Part shown: piece by piece, positions 17,376-25,093 of the stretch
Layout of the letters: every line of letters begins with the position of its first letter
Numbering within the stretch: the stretch's first letter is position 1
Source: Phycisphaerae bacterium
GTDB lineage: Bacteria; Planctomycetota; Phycisphaerae; Sedimentisphaerales; Anaerobacaceae
Direction of reading: 5' to 3'
Assembly (NCBI GenBank): GCA_017993835.1
Contig: JAGOLX010000009.1
Span: 62,001 to 126,000, forward strand
DNA length: 64,000 bases
The notes under the pieces: generated by a model
The model's input: the letters and a program-made list of their open reading frames with translations, nothing else
What the model was told of the DNA's origin: nothing
Databases searched by the model: none
Position numbers and translations under genes: made by a program

Positions 17376-18308
17376 TTATTGGACTCCGATTTCCGCCAGT
17401 TTCTTCTCGATCTCCGCCTCCGGCCAGAACCCCGTGTGGCGGAATACTTCCTTGCCATCCTTGTCATAGAAGAACTGCACCGGGATGCTCTGGACGCCGT
17501 ACCGGGCGGCGAGGATCTGCTCTTGGCCGACGTGAACGAACAGGACGTTCACCTTGCCGGCATATTTCTCTTTCAGCGTCTCAAGGATCGGGGCCAGCAT
17601 GTCACAAGGGCGACAGCCCGTGGACCCGAAGTCCACCAGGGAAGGCCTTCCACTGGCGCGGGCCTTGTCCACAGGATTGTCCCTGGCCAGTGCAGCCTGC
17701 TCTCTCGTCCAGGACGCGGAGACCTCGATGGGTATGCGCCGCCCCATCGTGCGGATGTGCTCATTGATGAACTCCTGTTGCTTTTGCTGGAGCACGACCT
17801 GTTTGATGGAATCCTTCATCTGGTCCAGGGTCGCTCCGCCGCAGGCCTCCTTGTTCTCCTCGTAGAACTTGGATACCTCCGCATCGGTGACCTGCACATC
17901 GGCGACCAGCCCCTTGAGGTAGGTCTGGATTACCGCTCGTTCGTCAGATGCAGCCGCATCCTTCGGCTCGGCGGCTCCGGCCTTGGCCTGTGCGACCAGG
18001 AGTTGACGCGTCGCCATGTTCTCCAGCAGGAAGAACGCGTTCTTCCTGATTTGGGTCTGCATCTCTGCAGGCCCCTTGGCGATCTCGCCGGCGACATCCG
18101 TGTCCTTCATGGCGAGACCATCTGTCCTGAGGACCACACCGGCGGGCAGATCGGACAGCTTCGCATAGGTCAAGCTGTTTGAGGCCAAGCCGGGATAGAC
18201 GTCGCATACCAGGGGAGGCTTAGGCGGAACATCAGCCGCATGTGCCGCAAAAGCGGATGTGCCGAGCACGACAATGACGGCCACTGGAAGGATCTCTCTT
18301 CTCATCAT
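17376..18308 (-). CDS. Exported thioredoxin with long helical N-terminal domain
   Basis: About 310 residues; ATG 18308 is favoured because GGAG lies nine bases upstream, though in-frame ATGs at 18314 and 18305 exist. After a signal peptide (LPVAVIVVLGTSAFAAHA) comes a roughly 150-residue helical, Gln/Lys-rich region that looks like a SurA/PpiC-type chaperone segment (TRQLLVAQAKAG, VTDAEVSKFYEENKE). The last 100 residues are a thioredoxin fold with C232-R-P-C235 and the cis-Pro segment YGVQSIPVQFFYD. It probably receives electrons from CcdA encoded three bases downstream. The substrate is unknown. Confidence 0.78.
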   Translation of the reverse strand: MMRREILPVAVIVVLGTSAFAAHAADVPPKPPLVCDVYPGLASNSLTYAKLSDLPAGVVLRTDGLAMKDTDVAGEIAKGPAEMQTQIRKNAFFLLENMATRQLLVAQAKAGAAEPKDAAASDERAVIQTYLKGLVADVQVTDAEVSKFYEENKEACGGATLDQMKDSIKQVVLQQKQQEFINEHIRTMGRRIPIEVSASWTREQAALARDNPVDKARASGRPSLVDFGSTGCRPCDMLAPILETLKEKYAGKVNVLFVHVGQEQILAARYGVQSIPVQFFYDKDGKEVFRHTGFWPEAEIEKKLAEIGVQ

Positions 18309-18340
18309 GATCATGGTCTCCGCGGGTAGAGTTGTGTCGA

Positions 18341-19609
18341 TTACTTCGGGACGCACTCACCAATCCTGCATGCCTTCTGGATCTGCTCGGGCGAGAGTTT
18401 CATCTTGTCGGCCAGTGCCTGGCTGATGGGGATGAGCCTGCCGGTCTCAGAGGGGTTCTGCTCGACCCATTTCTTGAGGTTGTCGGCATTGGTGAAGAAG
18501 CCCTGGTGGAAGCATCCGGCGGAGGCCCAGGCCCCGTCGGGTTTCTGTCGCTGGCCGAACCAGGCGACCGCAGTCACTGGTTCCAGCGAAGCGACCTTGC
18601 CCTCGAACGTCTTGACGACGATGGGCTCTTTCGTCAGGCGATCCTTCTCGCGGACCTCGATGTTCTTGCCGGTCCTCGCGGCCACGCCCAGGGCGCAGTG
18701 GGAGCAACACCCCCAGGTGCGTACCCCGCCTTCGACGGTCACCTCGGCGGCATCCTGGGGATAGCATGCGCGATCGCAGAACCCGCAGCGGTGCGACATC
18801 TCCTTTTGCGCAAGAGATTCCAGGGTCAGGACGCTCCCGCCGCTGGTCGCTCGCCAGGTGACGGCGGCATCCTTGCTGGCAAATGCCTTGATCCACGGCC
18901 TGCCCGAGGCTTCCTCCTCGCCCGAGAGGAACGCGGCCTCGGAGATCGCGACGGGTTTGCCTGTCGCCCAGTCGGTGACAGTCACCTTCTTCTCAAAGCC
19001 GGCCTTATCCTCTGTGAGGCAGGAATACAGGATGAAGTAGCAGTGCGGCCCGCACAGTCTGACCTCGCCCTTGTCCGTTTGGACGGTGACGAGAGTCTTC
19101 GCATCGATGGTTCCATCGCACAGGTAGCAGATGGTGTCTTTCGGACGCTCATCCGGCTTGGCGGGGGTGAGACGTTCAAAAACAGACATCTGAGTCGAGG
19201 CATCCGGCAGGTCCACGCCGAACTCCCTGAACTTGGCGAGGATATCCTCCTTGGAGAAGAAACCCTCGTGGCGGAAGAGTTCCTTCCCGGCGGCGTCGTA
19301 GAGGATCTGTGTTGGAATGAGCTTGATGCCATACTCCGTGCCGGCGTTTGGGTCCTTCCATACGTCGATGAAGACCACGTTCAGTCTGTCCTTGTACTGC
19401 TCCTTCAGTTCCTCAAGAACGGGGGCCATCATCTTGCACGGGATGCACTTGTCCGCCCCGAGGTCCACCAAGCGGGGCAAGCCCTGGGTCGCCGGCGTGA
19501 CCACGCCCTGCGCGGTGTCCGTCGGGCTATCTTGCCGCTTGATATGTACGACTGCCGCCACGGACAGGATCAGAGCCGCGACCACCACGATCTTCAATGT
19601 ACTATTCAT
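18341..19609 (-). CDS. Thioredoxin fused to two cysteine-rich NosL/TRASH-like modules
   Basis: 422 residues from ATG 19609 (AAAGGAG upstream). A membrane anchor (IVVVAALILSVAAVVHI) is followed by a thioredoxin domain with C55-I-P-C58 and LIPTQILYDAAG. Residues 158-250 carry C161-x2-C164 and C186-x3-C190 and continue as VTVTDWATGKPVAISEAAFL, resembling NosL-type metal-binding proteins. Residues 270-385 repeat the plan (C275-x2-C278, C301, C302, C305). The arrangement suggests capture of a soft metal or metalloid by paired cysteines kept reduced by the attached thioredoxin. I do not know a described protein with this exact architecture. Confidence 0.72.
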   Translation of the reverse strand: MNSTLKIVVVAALILSVAAVVHIKRQDSPTDTAQGVVTPATQGLPRLVDLGADKCIPCKMMAPVLEELKEQYKDRLNVVFIDVWKDPNAGTEYGIKLIPTQILYDAAGKELFRHEGFFSKEDILAKFREFGVDLPDASTQMSVFERLTPAKPDERPKDTICYLCDGTIDAKTLVTVQTDKGEVRLCGPHCYFILYSCLTEDKAGFEKKVTVTDWATGKPVAISEAAFLSGEEEASGRPWIKAFASKDAAVTWRATSGGSVLTLESLAQKEMSHRCGFCDRACYPQDAAEVTVEGGVRTWGCCSHCALGVAARTGKNIEVREKDRLTKEPIVVKTFEGKVASLEPVTAVAWFGQRQKPDGAWASAGCFHQGFFTNADNLKKWVEQNPSETGRLIPISQALADKMKLSPEQIQKACRIGECVPK

Positions 19610-19736
19610 GCGATCTCCTTTCGATCTCCAGACTGAAGGAACCCACACGAAGATGCACCACATACCTGCCGCAGTGGCCAGCAAGAAGACGATGTTCGCC
19701 CGACCGGGAGTGCAGCATTGCGCAAGCATCATGGCT

Positions 19737-20228
19737 TCACCCTTTGGGCTCGCCGTTCAGGAGCGTGTAGATCTCATTGACCAAGTGCTCCGAGAAAGCC
19801 TCCGGACGATCCTTCAGTTCCCACAGAGCGTCCAGTCTCTTGGAGTACTTGCACTTGCCGTCTTCCATCCTCGCCACCACGAGTTCGCTTCCTCTGGCGT
19901 TGAACCGCTGCCCGAGAGCTTTGCCCTGTGGTTCATCAACGTTCACTGACATCCAGACAACCTGTCCCTTCCGAGTCTCTTCGGCAAAACGCTCCTCGAT
20001 GGTTCGGGCTGCCAGGTCCTCCATCGTCTGACACGAGATGCAGCGGAAGGTCCGGTGGAAGTAGTACGCATACACGATGGCCATGCTGGCGGTGGATTCG
20101 CCCTGTACTGTCGCAGTCGGCGAATCTCCTGCCGAAGACTTGGCGGCCTGCCGGCTCGAAGGGTCACCAGCCTGACAACCTAGACAGGACAGGCACATCG
20201 CCATCACGAGAACACATCGACCGACCAT
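19737..20228 (-). CDS. ArsF-like thioredoxin-fold lipoprotein
   Basis: 163 residues. The signal ends in a lipobox (LSCLGC). The mature protein has a thioredoxin-like start with VYAYYFHRTFRCISCQTMED, the CxxC pair being C-I-S-C, and a later VNVDEPQGKALGQRF. This matches proteins labelled nitrophenyl compound nitroreductase subunit ArsF family, which occur in arsenic operons; their activity is not established. It lies between the DGC protein (13 bases away) and the thioredoxin/NosL-like fusion and is probably held at the outer face of the cytoplasmic membrane or the outer membrane. Confidence 0.75.
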   Translation of the reverse strand: MVGRCVLVMAMCLSCLGCQAGDPSSRQAAKSSAGDSPTATVQGESTASMAIVYAYYFHRTFRCISCQTMEDLAARTIEERFAEETRKGQVVWMSVNVDEPQGKALGQRFNARGSELVVARMEDGKCKYSKRLDALWELKDRPEAFSEHLVNEIYTLLNGEPKG

Positions 20229-20240
20229 GGGCAGCCCTCC

Positions 20241-20618
20241 TTACGAGCAGATCATCTCCTTCGCCCTCACCGCCACTCTATTGACATTCTCCTCGCTCGC
20301 CGGGCTCTTGCCTTTCTCCAGGCCGAGGTCCGCCAGCCGCAGATGTTTGAACGTGCTGAACCCTGCCTGTTCCAGGCTCGACTTGACACAATGGAGCGAA
20401 CAGCCGTCGATAGCAAGGATGCTGTCCGCCGCTTCCGTGGTCTTGAGGATGCCGCCGATTCGTCCGCCCAGCCCGGCCATGCAGAACATGCGTCCGGCTC
20501 CGTCGCGGCTCAACTTCCTCGCGGCCCTGTCTGCGATTTCTCCCACATCTGCGGCGCCGCTACACGCAAAGATCAGCTTCGCTCCGCCACCGCATCCACA
20601 TGATTGCTGAGCACTCAT
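20241..20618 (-). CDS. DGC-domain putative zinc-binding protein
   Basis: 125 residues. It starts with a Cys/Gly cluster (SCGCGGGAK), followed by IFACSGAADVGEIADRAARK and MFCMAGLGGRIGG. The signature aspartate-glycine-cysteine occurs in SILAIDGCSLHCVK. DGC-domain proteins are small, cysteine-rich and thought to bind metal; they recur beside arsenic and redox genes. No signal peptide, so cytoplasmic. It sits between the small thioredoxin and the ArsF-like lipoprotein in one operon. Confidence 0.82.
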   Translation of the reverse strand: MSAQQSCGCGGGAKLIFACSGAADVGEIADRAARKLSRDGAGRMFCMAGLGGRIGGILKTTEAADSILAIDGCSLHCVKSSLEQAGFSTFKHLRLADLGLEKGKSPASEENVNRVAVRAKEMICS

Positions 20619-20648
20619 CGATTGTCCTTTCTATCTCTTGTCGGGCGT

Positions 20649-20882
20649 TTACGCCAGCATCTTCTTGATCTCCTCCGGCGAGGGCACTTTCCCGACGACC
20701 TTCACCTGGCCGTCCACCGCCAACGCGGGCGTCATCATCACGCCGAACTTCATGATCTCGTTGATGTCGGTCACCTTCACCATATCGTACTCGATGCCCA
20801 GGGCCTTGGCGGCCGCGTCCGCATTCTCCGCCAGCTTCTTACACTTTGGGCATCCCGTGCCCAGGATCTGCAACTTCTTCAT
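20649..20882 (-). CDS. Small thioredoxin-like redox protein
   Basis: 77 residues, a minimal thioredoxin fold of the redox-active disulfide protein 2 kind: LQILGTGCPKCKKLAENAD with CPKC, and the cis-Pro segment GVMMTPALAVDG. It is cytoplasmic. Proteins of this size are often next to DUF318/ArsP permeases, as here (18 bases after the permease). It may pass electrons to CcdA or to metalloid-bound cysteines. Confidence 0.88.
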   Translation of the reverse strand: MKKLQILGTGCPKCKKLAENADAAAKALGIEYDMVKVTDINEIMKFGVMMTPALAVDGQVKVVGKVPSPEEIKKMLA

Positions 20883-20900
20883 ATGTGTGTCTCCCAGAGG

Positions 20901-22238
20901 TTAGAACAACGCGCCGAAGATCATGCCTGTGATCGTGGCCATGACGACCACCAGCGTCACGTAGACGAGCGTTTTCCGGGTTCCCATGACCGAGCGGATC
21001 ACGAGCACACTGGGCAACGACAGAGCCGGACCTGCCAGCAGCAGGGCCAGGGCCGGTCCCTTGCCCATCCCGGAACCCATGAGTCCCTGAACGATGGGCA
21101 CCTCGGTCAACGTGGCGAAGTACATGAACGCTCCGGCCACCGACGCGAGCAGATTCGCTCGGAGCGAATTGCCGCCGACCGCCTGGTTGATCCAAGTCAC
21201 GGGAATGACTCCCTCGTGGTCCGGGCCGGGTCGGCCGAGCAGGAAGCCAGCGACGAGGACGCCGAATAGCAGCAGGGGCAGAATCTGCTTGGCGAAACCC
21301 CACGTCGCCCCCACCCACTCTGTCAGCTCATCTCGGTTGAACCACCGGGTGACCATGAAGGCGAAGGCCGCCAGCAGCGCCAGCACGAGGGCCCAGCGGA
21401 ATCGGTAGACCAGCTCGCTGGTGCTGTTCCTCTTGAGATTCTCGACACCCTGCAGGAGCGGCGTCGATATGGTCCGTGTCTGCCCTTTGGTGTCCACCAG
21501 CGTTATGGACGAATCGGTCCTTTCGACGATTCTCCCCTCGATGGCGTAGGTCTCCAGTCCGCCGGGGCAGCACAGGAATAGAGCCCGCGTGTCTCCGCTG
21601 CGTGCCCAGTTGGCGAAGACGAGGATTCCCACCATGGACGCGAAGTACAGGCCGTTCTTCCACAGCGGTCTTGCTGCCACCGGCTCGGGCATGGCGGCCT
21701 GGCTCGCGGCCTTCGCGGCCTCCTCTTTGCGATAGATCAGATGCATCAGCAGGCCGATGACGATGCTGAAGGCGACCGCTCCGACCGCGCGGGCGATCCC
21801 GAGTTCCAGACCGAGAATGCGGGCGGTCAGAATGATCGCCAGGACGTTGATCGCGGGACCCGAGTAGAGAAACGCGGTCGCGGGACCCAGGCCTGCGCCC
21901 ATGCGGTAGATGCCTGCGAACAGCGGAAGCACCGTACACGAGCACACGGCCAGGACGCTGCCGGAAACCGACGCCACGCCGTAGGCCAGGACCTTGTTGG
22001 CCTTGGCGCCGAGGTACTTCATCACGGACGCCTGACTGACAAACACCGAGATCGCCCCGGCGATGAAGAACGCGGGCACCAGGCACAGCAGCACGTGCTC
22101 GCGGGCGTACCATCGGACCAGTTGCAGCGATTCCATCACGGCGCTGTCGAATCGCGGCTTGCCCACCGGCAGATAGAAGAACGCCAGGAACGCCGCGACG
22201 ATCAGCAGGAGTTTCTTCCATTCACTTCTGAAATCCAT
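20901..22238 (-). CDS. arsP: ArsP/DUF318-type permease
   Basis: 445 residues with eight or more helices. The helix VSGSVLAVCSCTVLPLFAGI contains the family's CxC-x3-P signature, followed by GAGLGPATAFLYSGPAINVL. The second half repeats the fold (GMGKGPALALLLAGPALSLP). A central soluble insertion of about 75 residues (around TRALFLCCPGGLETYAIEGR) carries a CC pair and beta structure and is not typical of short ArsP proteins. ArsP exports trivalent methylated arsenicals; related proteins may move other metals. Context, directly after arsR and before thiol-redox genes, supports an arsenic role, but the exact substrate is inferred. Confidence 0.78.
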   Translation of the reverse strand: MDFRSEWKKLLLIVAAFLAFFYLPVGKPRFDSAVMESLQLVRWYAREHVLLCLVPAFFIAGAISVFVSQASVMKYLGAKANKVLAYGVASVSGSVLAVCSCTVLPLFAGIYRMGAGLGPATAFLYSGPAINVLAIILTARILGLELGIARAVGAVAFSIVIGLLMHLIYRKEEAAKAASQAAMPEPVAARPLWKNGLYFASMVGILVFANWARSGDTRALFLCCPGGLETYAIEGRIVERTDSSITLVDTKGQTRTISTPLLQGVENLKRNSTSELVYRFRWALVLALLAAFAFMVTRWFNRDELTEWVGATWGFAKQILPLLLFGVLVAGFLLGRPGPDHEGVIPVTWINQAVGGNSLRANLLASVAGAFMYFATLTEVPIVQGLMGSGMGKGPALALLLAGPALSLPSVLVIRSVMGTRKTLVYVTLVVVMATITGMIFGALF

Positions 22239-22250
22239 TCCGACTCTCCG

Positions 22251-22580
22251 TCACAGGGCCGCCAGCAGTCTCTCGTTGTCCTTGGCCTGTTGCTTGAGCA
22301 CTCGGCAGACACAGCCAAGAAAGTCGGCCACGCAAGGTGTCTTGAGCGTGTAAAAGACCTTAAGCCCGTCCTTGCGACAGCTCAGCACGCCCGCGCGGAC
22401 CATAAGCGTCAGGTGCCGAGAGACGTTCGACCGCTCCGACCCGACACGCTCGGCAATGTCGCAGACGCACTTCTCGCCGTCCTGGAGGAAATCGAGCACC
22501 GCGATCCGAAGCGGGTGCGCCACCGCCTTGGCAATCTCCGCCTGCCGCTCGTACAGCAGGGCTCTCGTCTTGTCGATCAT
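22251..22580 (-). CDS. arsR: ArsR-family metalloregulator (operon 2)
   Basis: 109 residues from ATG 22580 (GGAG seven bases upstream). Winged helix GSERSNVSRHLTLMVRAG with the metal-site motif EKCVCDIAERV (C38 and C40). Extra cysteines at 68, 83, 90 and 92 (SCRKDG, TPCVADFLGCVCRV) could form a second metalloid site of a different type. It is first in the nine-gene unit that continues with the permease 12 bases on. A perfect palindrome overlaps its promoter. Confidence 0.9.
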   Translation of the reverse strand: MIDKTRALLYERQAEIAKAVAHPLRIAVLDFLQDGEKCVCDIAERVGSERSNVSRHLTLMVRAGVLSCRKDGLKVFYTLKTPCVADFLGCVCRVLKQQAKDNERLLAAL

Positions 22581-22591
22581 CGTACAACTCC

Positions 22592-22644
22592 AACTATGTG
22601 ATAATATACTCACATAGTTATATTATGTTCGTCGGAACAATCAA
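22592..22644 (-). promoter_or_regulatory. arsR operon 2 promoter and perfect palindromic operator
   Basis: On the minus strand TTGATT (22639-22644) and TATAAC (22617-22622) are 16 bases apart. A perfect 10-bp inverted repeat, AACTATGTGA-N8-TCACATAGTT (22592-22619), starts at the -10 and spans the transcription start. Its sequence differs from the operon 1 operator (TCATAT arms), suggesting that the two ArsR proteins do not share sites. Confidence 0.8.
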
Positions 22645-22729
22645 GTAATTCTTCTCAGATTTGGTCAGTCAGACTGCTCTCGCTTCTGCCGTGTGATCTC
22701 TCTGCCTGCCGTGGATCATGTGCCAGTGG

Positions 22730-23839
22730 CTATCGACTAGTCGATGTGATCCAAGGAATTTGTTTGATATCGAGTCCGAAACCACTATCCATCTCCTCCG
22801 CCCAATAGACCGTGGGTTGAGGATTGCGTGCCCGACACCATTGCATGATCCGGTGTCTGTCTCCTGCTTTGATCCTACAACCGAGAATCACCTCCCTGAG
22901 TGCCTCCGCTGGGTACTGATGGACCCCCGGGCCCTTTATGTGGTCATCAATCCTCCACTCATCCTCATATGCCCAATCCTCTGACTTCACGAACAAATCG
23001 TCGGCCCCTTTCTCAGGATCGAGGGGTTCGATGAGATTCCGACAAGGACGGTCGCGCCTGTAACTGACGGGCTGTGCACGTCCGAAAAATGGATTGCCAG
23101 TTTCAAACCCCAAACAGAAGCCTGTGTGAGCCTCCGCGTAGTGCGCCCACATGAGTATGCTATCCTTCCTGCTAGTCATGCAGAAGATACCGAGTTGCTT
23201 CCGAATCCTCTCAGCGGATCGCTTGACACTCGGCAGCATGAGCGTCACATCCCGACAGTCCTGCATGAGATCCAACGCCTGTATGCGTAAGTCCTCGACT
23301 TTCTTGTCCTTTGCGGGACCGTTGCGCCAGGCTTGTACCAGGCGATCCAGCCTTTGCTCATTGGTTCCCTCGTACGTGGCTAATGGCTTCGAGTCAAAAG
23401 GATCGTTGAAGCCATCCGGAGATTGGAAGTATATCTCGTTCCGCTCGAAGATATTCTCCGTCCACTCGTTGAAGGCGTAATACTTGTACAGGCAGGGCGG
23501 TGTTTTCATCAGGTCGGGCAATAGGGACAGATCAAGACCGTCGAGCGTCCTAGTTCCGAGGACAGGGCCATCCCCCGGCTTGGCAAAGACGACCTCATCA
23601 ATGGTGAAACTGTCGCCGATGCGCAGGATGGCAAAGCCGACACTACGTATTACGGATTGGCCACTGGCTGTCCTGAGTTGCAGGCATTCCTTTTCAACGG
23701 TGACCCCAATCTCCTCCAGCACTGCGCCGGGAATCCACGTGTGCTCACAGTTTGTATCGGCAAGAAGGTCCTCGACATGGACTGCCTTGCTTCTGTCCCT
23801 ATGGTTCTCGATTCTGCAGCTTGTGTGAAACGTTCCCAT
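22730..23839 (-). CDS. Clan AA retropepsin-like domain fused to DUF2971
   Basis: 369 residues. Residues 1-110 look like a bacterial clan AA aspartyl-protease-like domain: VEDLLADTNCEHTWIP where the family has DTGA, then VLEEIGV, VGFAILRIGD and the closing GPVLGTRTLDGLDL. The catalytic motif here is D28-T-N, so activity is doubtful. Residues 115-350 are DUF2971: LYKYYAFNEWTENIFERNEI, FNDPFDSKP, and the later ILMWAHYAEAHTGFCLGFE and EDEWRI. DUF2971 function is unknown; it recurs in accessory and defence-associated genes. The ATG lies almost at the predicted transcription start. Single gene, unrelated in strand or theme to lpxB. Confidence 0.75.
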   Translation of the reverse strand: MGTFHTSCRIENHRDRSKAVHVEDLLADTNCEHTWIPGAVLEEIGVTVEKECLQLRTASGQSVIRSVGFAILRIGDSFTIDEVVFAKPGDGPVLGTRTLDGLDLSLLPDLMKTPPCLYKYYAFNEWTENIFERNEIYFQSPDGFNDPFDSKPLATYEGTNEQRLDRLVQAWRNGPAKDKKVEDLRIQALDLMQDCRDVTLMLPSVKRSAERIRKQLGIFCMTSRKDSILMWAHYAEAHTGFCLGFETGNPFFGRAQPVSYRRDRPCRNLIEPLDPEKGADDLFVKSEDWAYEDEWRIDDHIKGPGVHQYPAEALREVILGCRIKAGDRHRIMQWCRARNPQPTVYWAEEMDSGFGLDIKQIPWITSTSR

Positions 23840-23845
23840 GCCGTA

Positions 23846-23874
23846 ATCCTACCCCCGCTTGTTTGGCTTTTCAA
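23846..23874 (-). promoter_or_regulatory. Promoter of the retropepsin-like/DUF2971 gene, possibly leaderless
   Basis: TTGAAA (23869-23874) and TAGGAT (23846-23851) are 17 bases apart on the minus strand. Transcription would begin at about 23839, the A of the start codon, so the mRNA may have no 5' leader. Confidence 0.45.
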
Positions 23875-23905
23875 TCTCCCTCGCCACATCGATTTGTCTT
23901 GCTGA

Positions 23906-23934
23906 TTGATGTTCCGGGCCCGTGGTGGTAGAAA
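23906..23934 (+). promoter_or_regulatory. Possible lpxB promoter
   Basis: TTGATG (23906-23911) and TAGAAA (23929-23934) are 17 bases apart, ending 16 bases before the lpxB ATG. Confidence 0.35.
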
Positions 23935-23950
23935 CTACTGACTTACGACT

Positions 23951-25093
23951 ATGATCGACATGAAAAAGACCCAACGCGTGTTCGTCAGTGTCAACGATCC
24001 CAGTGCGGATGTGCACTGTGCGGGGTTGATCGCTGCGCTCAAGAAGGGCGGCATGGAGGCCGAGTTCGTGGGGATCGGCGGGCCCAAGATGGCGGCCGCG
24101 GGCTGCGAGGTCATCGAGAGCACCGTCGGCAGGGCGGTCATGACCTATACCGCCATCGCCCACGTCGGGCACTTCTACAGGCTCGTGCGACGGGTTCGGC
24201 GGTACCTGCAGGAACATCCCGTCGATCTGATGATCGTCTGCGATTCCCCCTCGTTCAATTTCCACGTCGCCAAGGCCGCCAAACAGGCCGGTGTCAAGAC
24301 CCTGTTCTACGTCGCGCCGCAGCTCTGGGCCTGGGGCGGCTGGCGAATCCGCAAGCTTCGGCGGCTCTGCGACAAGCTGTGCTGCCTGCTGCCGTTCGAG
24401 GAAGGGTGGTTCCGGGAACGAGGGGTGGACGCCGCCTTCGTCGGCAATCCGCTGCTGGATGGGCTGCCGAGCGATTTGACGGGTTCGCGCAAAGACTACT
24501 CTCGCTTCGACCCCAACCGTGCCAGGATCGCCCTGATGCCGGGCTCGCGACTGGCGGAGATCGCGTCGCTCTGGAAGCCGATGCAGGAGATCGCGGTGCG
24601 ACTGAAGCAGAAGTATCGCGACGCGAGCTTCGTTGTGGTCGCGGCCAGCGACGAGCGACGGCAACTGCTGGAGCAGACGCAAATCCCGGGCTTCGTCTGC
24701 GAGTACTCCGTCGATACGGTCCGGCGCACCGCGGCCCAGGTGGACTTCTCCATTGTCGCCAGCGGCAGTGCGACACTGGAGGTGGCCTCTTCCGGCTGTC
24801 CCATGGTGATCATGTACCAGACGAACCGGTTCCTGTGGCACCTGATCGGGCGATGGCTGGTCTATGCGAAGTTCTTCACGCTGGTGAACCTCCTGGCCGA
24901 CCGGGAGGTCGTTCCGGAATTCATGCCGTACTTCACGTCCATCGAGCCGATCCTCCAGCGGGTCGACGCCACTCTGCAGGACCGCACGGAACTGACGCGA
25001 ATCAGCAACGAGCTGATCGATGTGGTCGAGCCGCTGACACGCAGGAAGGCGAGCGAGGGGACCGCACGGACCGTTGTCGAGATGCTCCGATGA
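23951..25093 (+). CDS. lpxB: Lipid-A-disaccharide synthase
   Basis: 380 residues, usual length for LpxB. It shows the family pattern: SVNDPSADVHCAGLIAALKK near the start, FVGIGGPKMAAAGCEV, DSPSFNFHVAKAAKQAGVKT, YVAPQLWAWGGWRIRKLR and CCLLPFEEGWF; later VASGSATLEVASSGCPMV. It condenses UDP-2,3-diacylglucosamine with lipid X at the inner membrane. The usual SGEPSGD-like start reads SVNDPSAD here, a small deviation. An alternative ATG lies at 23960. Its stop overlaps the start of the DMT transporter by four bases (ATGA). Confidence 0.95.
   Translation: MIDMKKTQRVFVSVNDPSADVHCAGLIAALKKGGMEAEFVGIGGPKMAAAGCEVIESTVGRAVMTYTAIAHVGHFYRLVRRVRRYLQEHPVDLMIVCDSPSFNFHVAKAAKQAGVKTLFYVAPQLWAWGGWRIRKLRRLCDKLCCLLPFEEGWFRERGVDAAFVGNPLLDGLPSDLTGSRKDYSRFDPNRARIALMPGSRLAEIASLWKPMQEIAVRLKQKYRDASFVVVAASDERRQLLEQTQIPGFVCEYSVDTVRRTAAQVDFSIVASGSATLEVASSGCPMVIMYQTNRFLWHLIGRWLVYAKFFTLVNLLADREVVPEFMPYFTSIEPILQRVDATLQDRTELTRISNELIDVVEPLTRRKASEGTARTVVEMLR

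Noticed and set aside
16650-19636. Two long plus-strand frames opposite ccdA and the thioredoxin genes
   Set aside because: Compositionally biased (Asp/Gly/Arg/His rich) and antisense to well-supported families.
24379-25089. N-terminal extension of the DMT transporter inside lpxB
   Set aside because: The frame is open but reads Arg/Gly-rich nonsense; the transporter's family start is at 25090 with an ATGA overlap.
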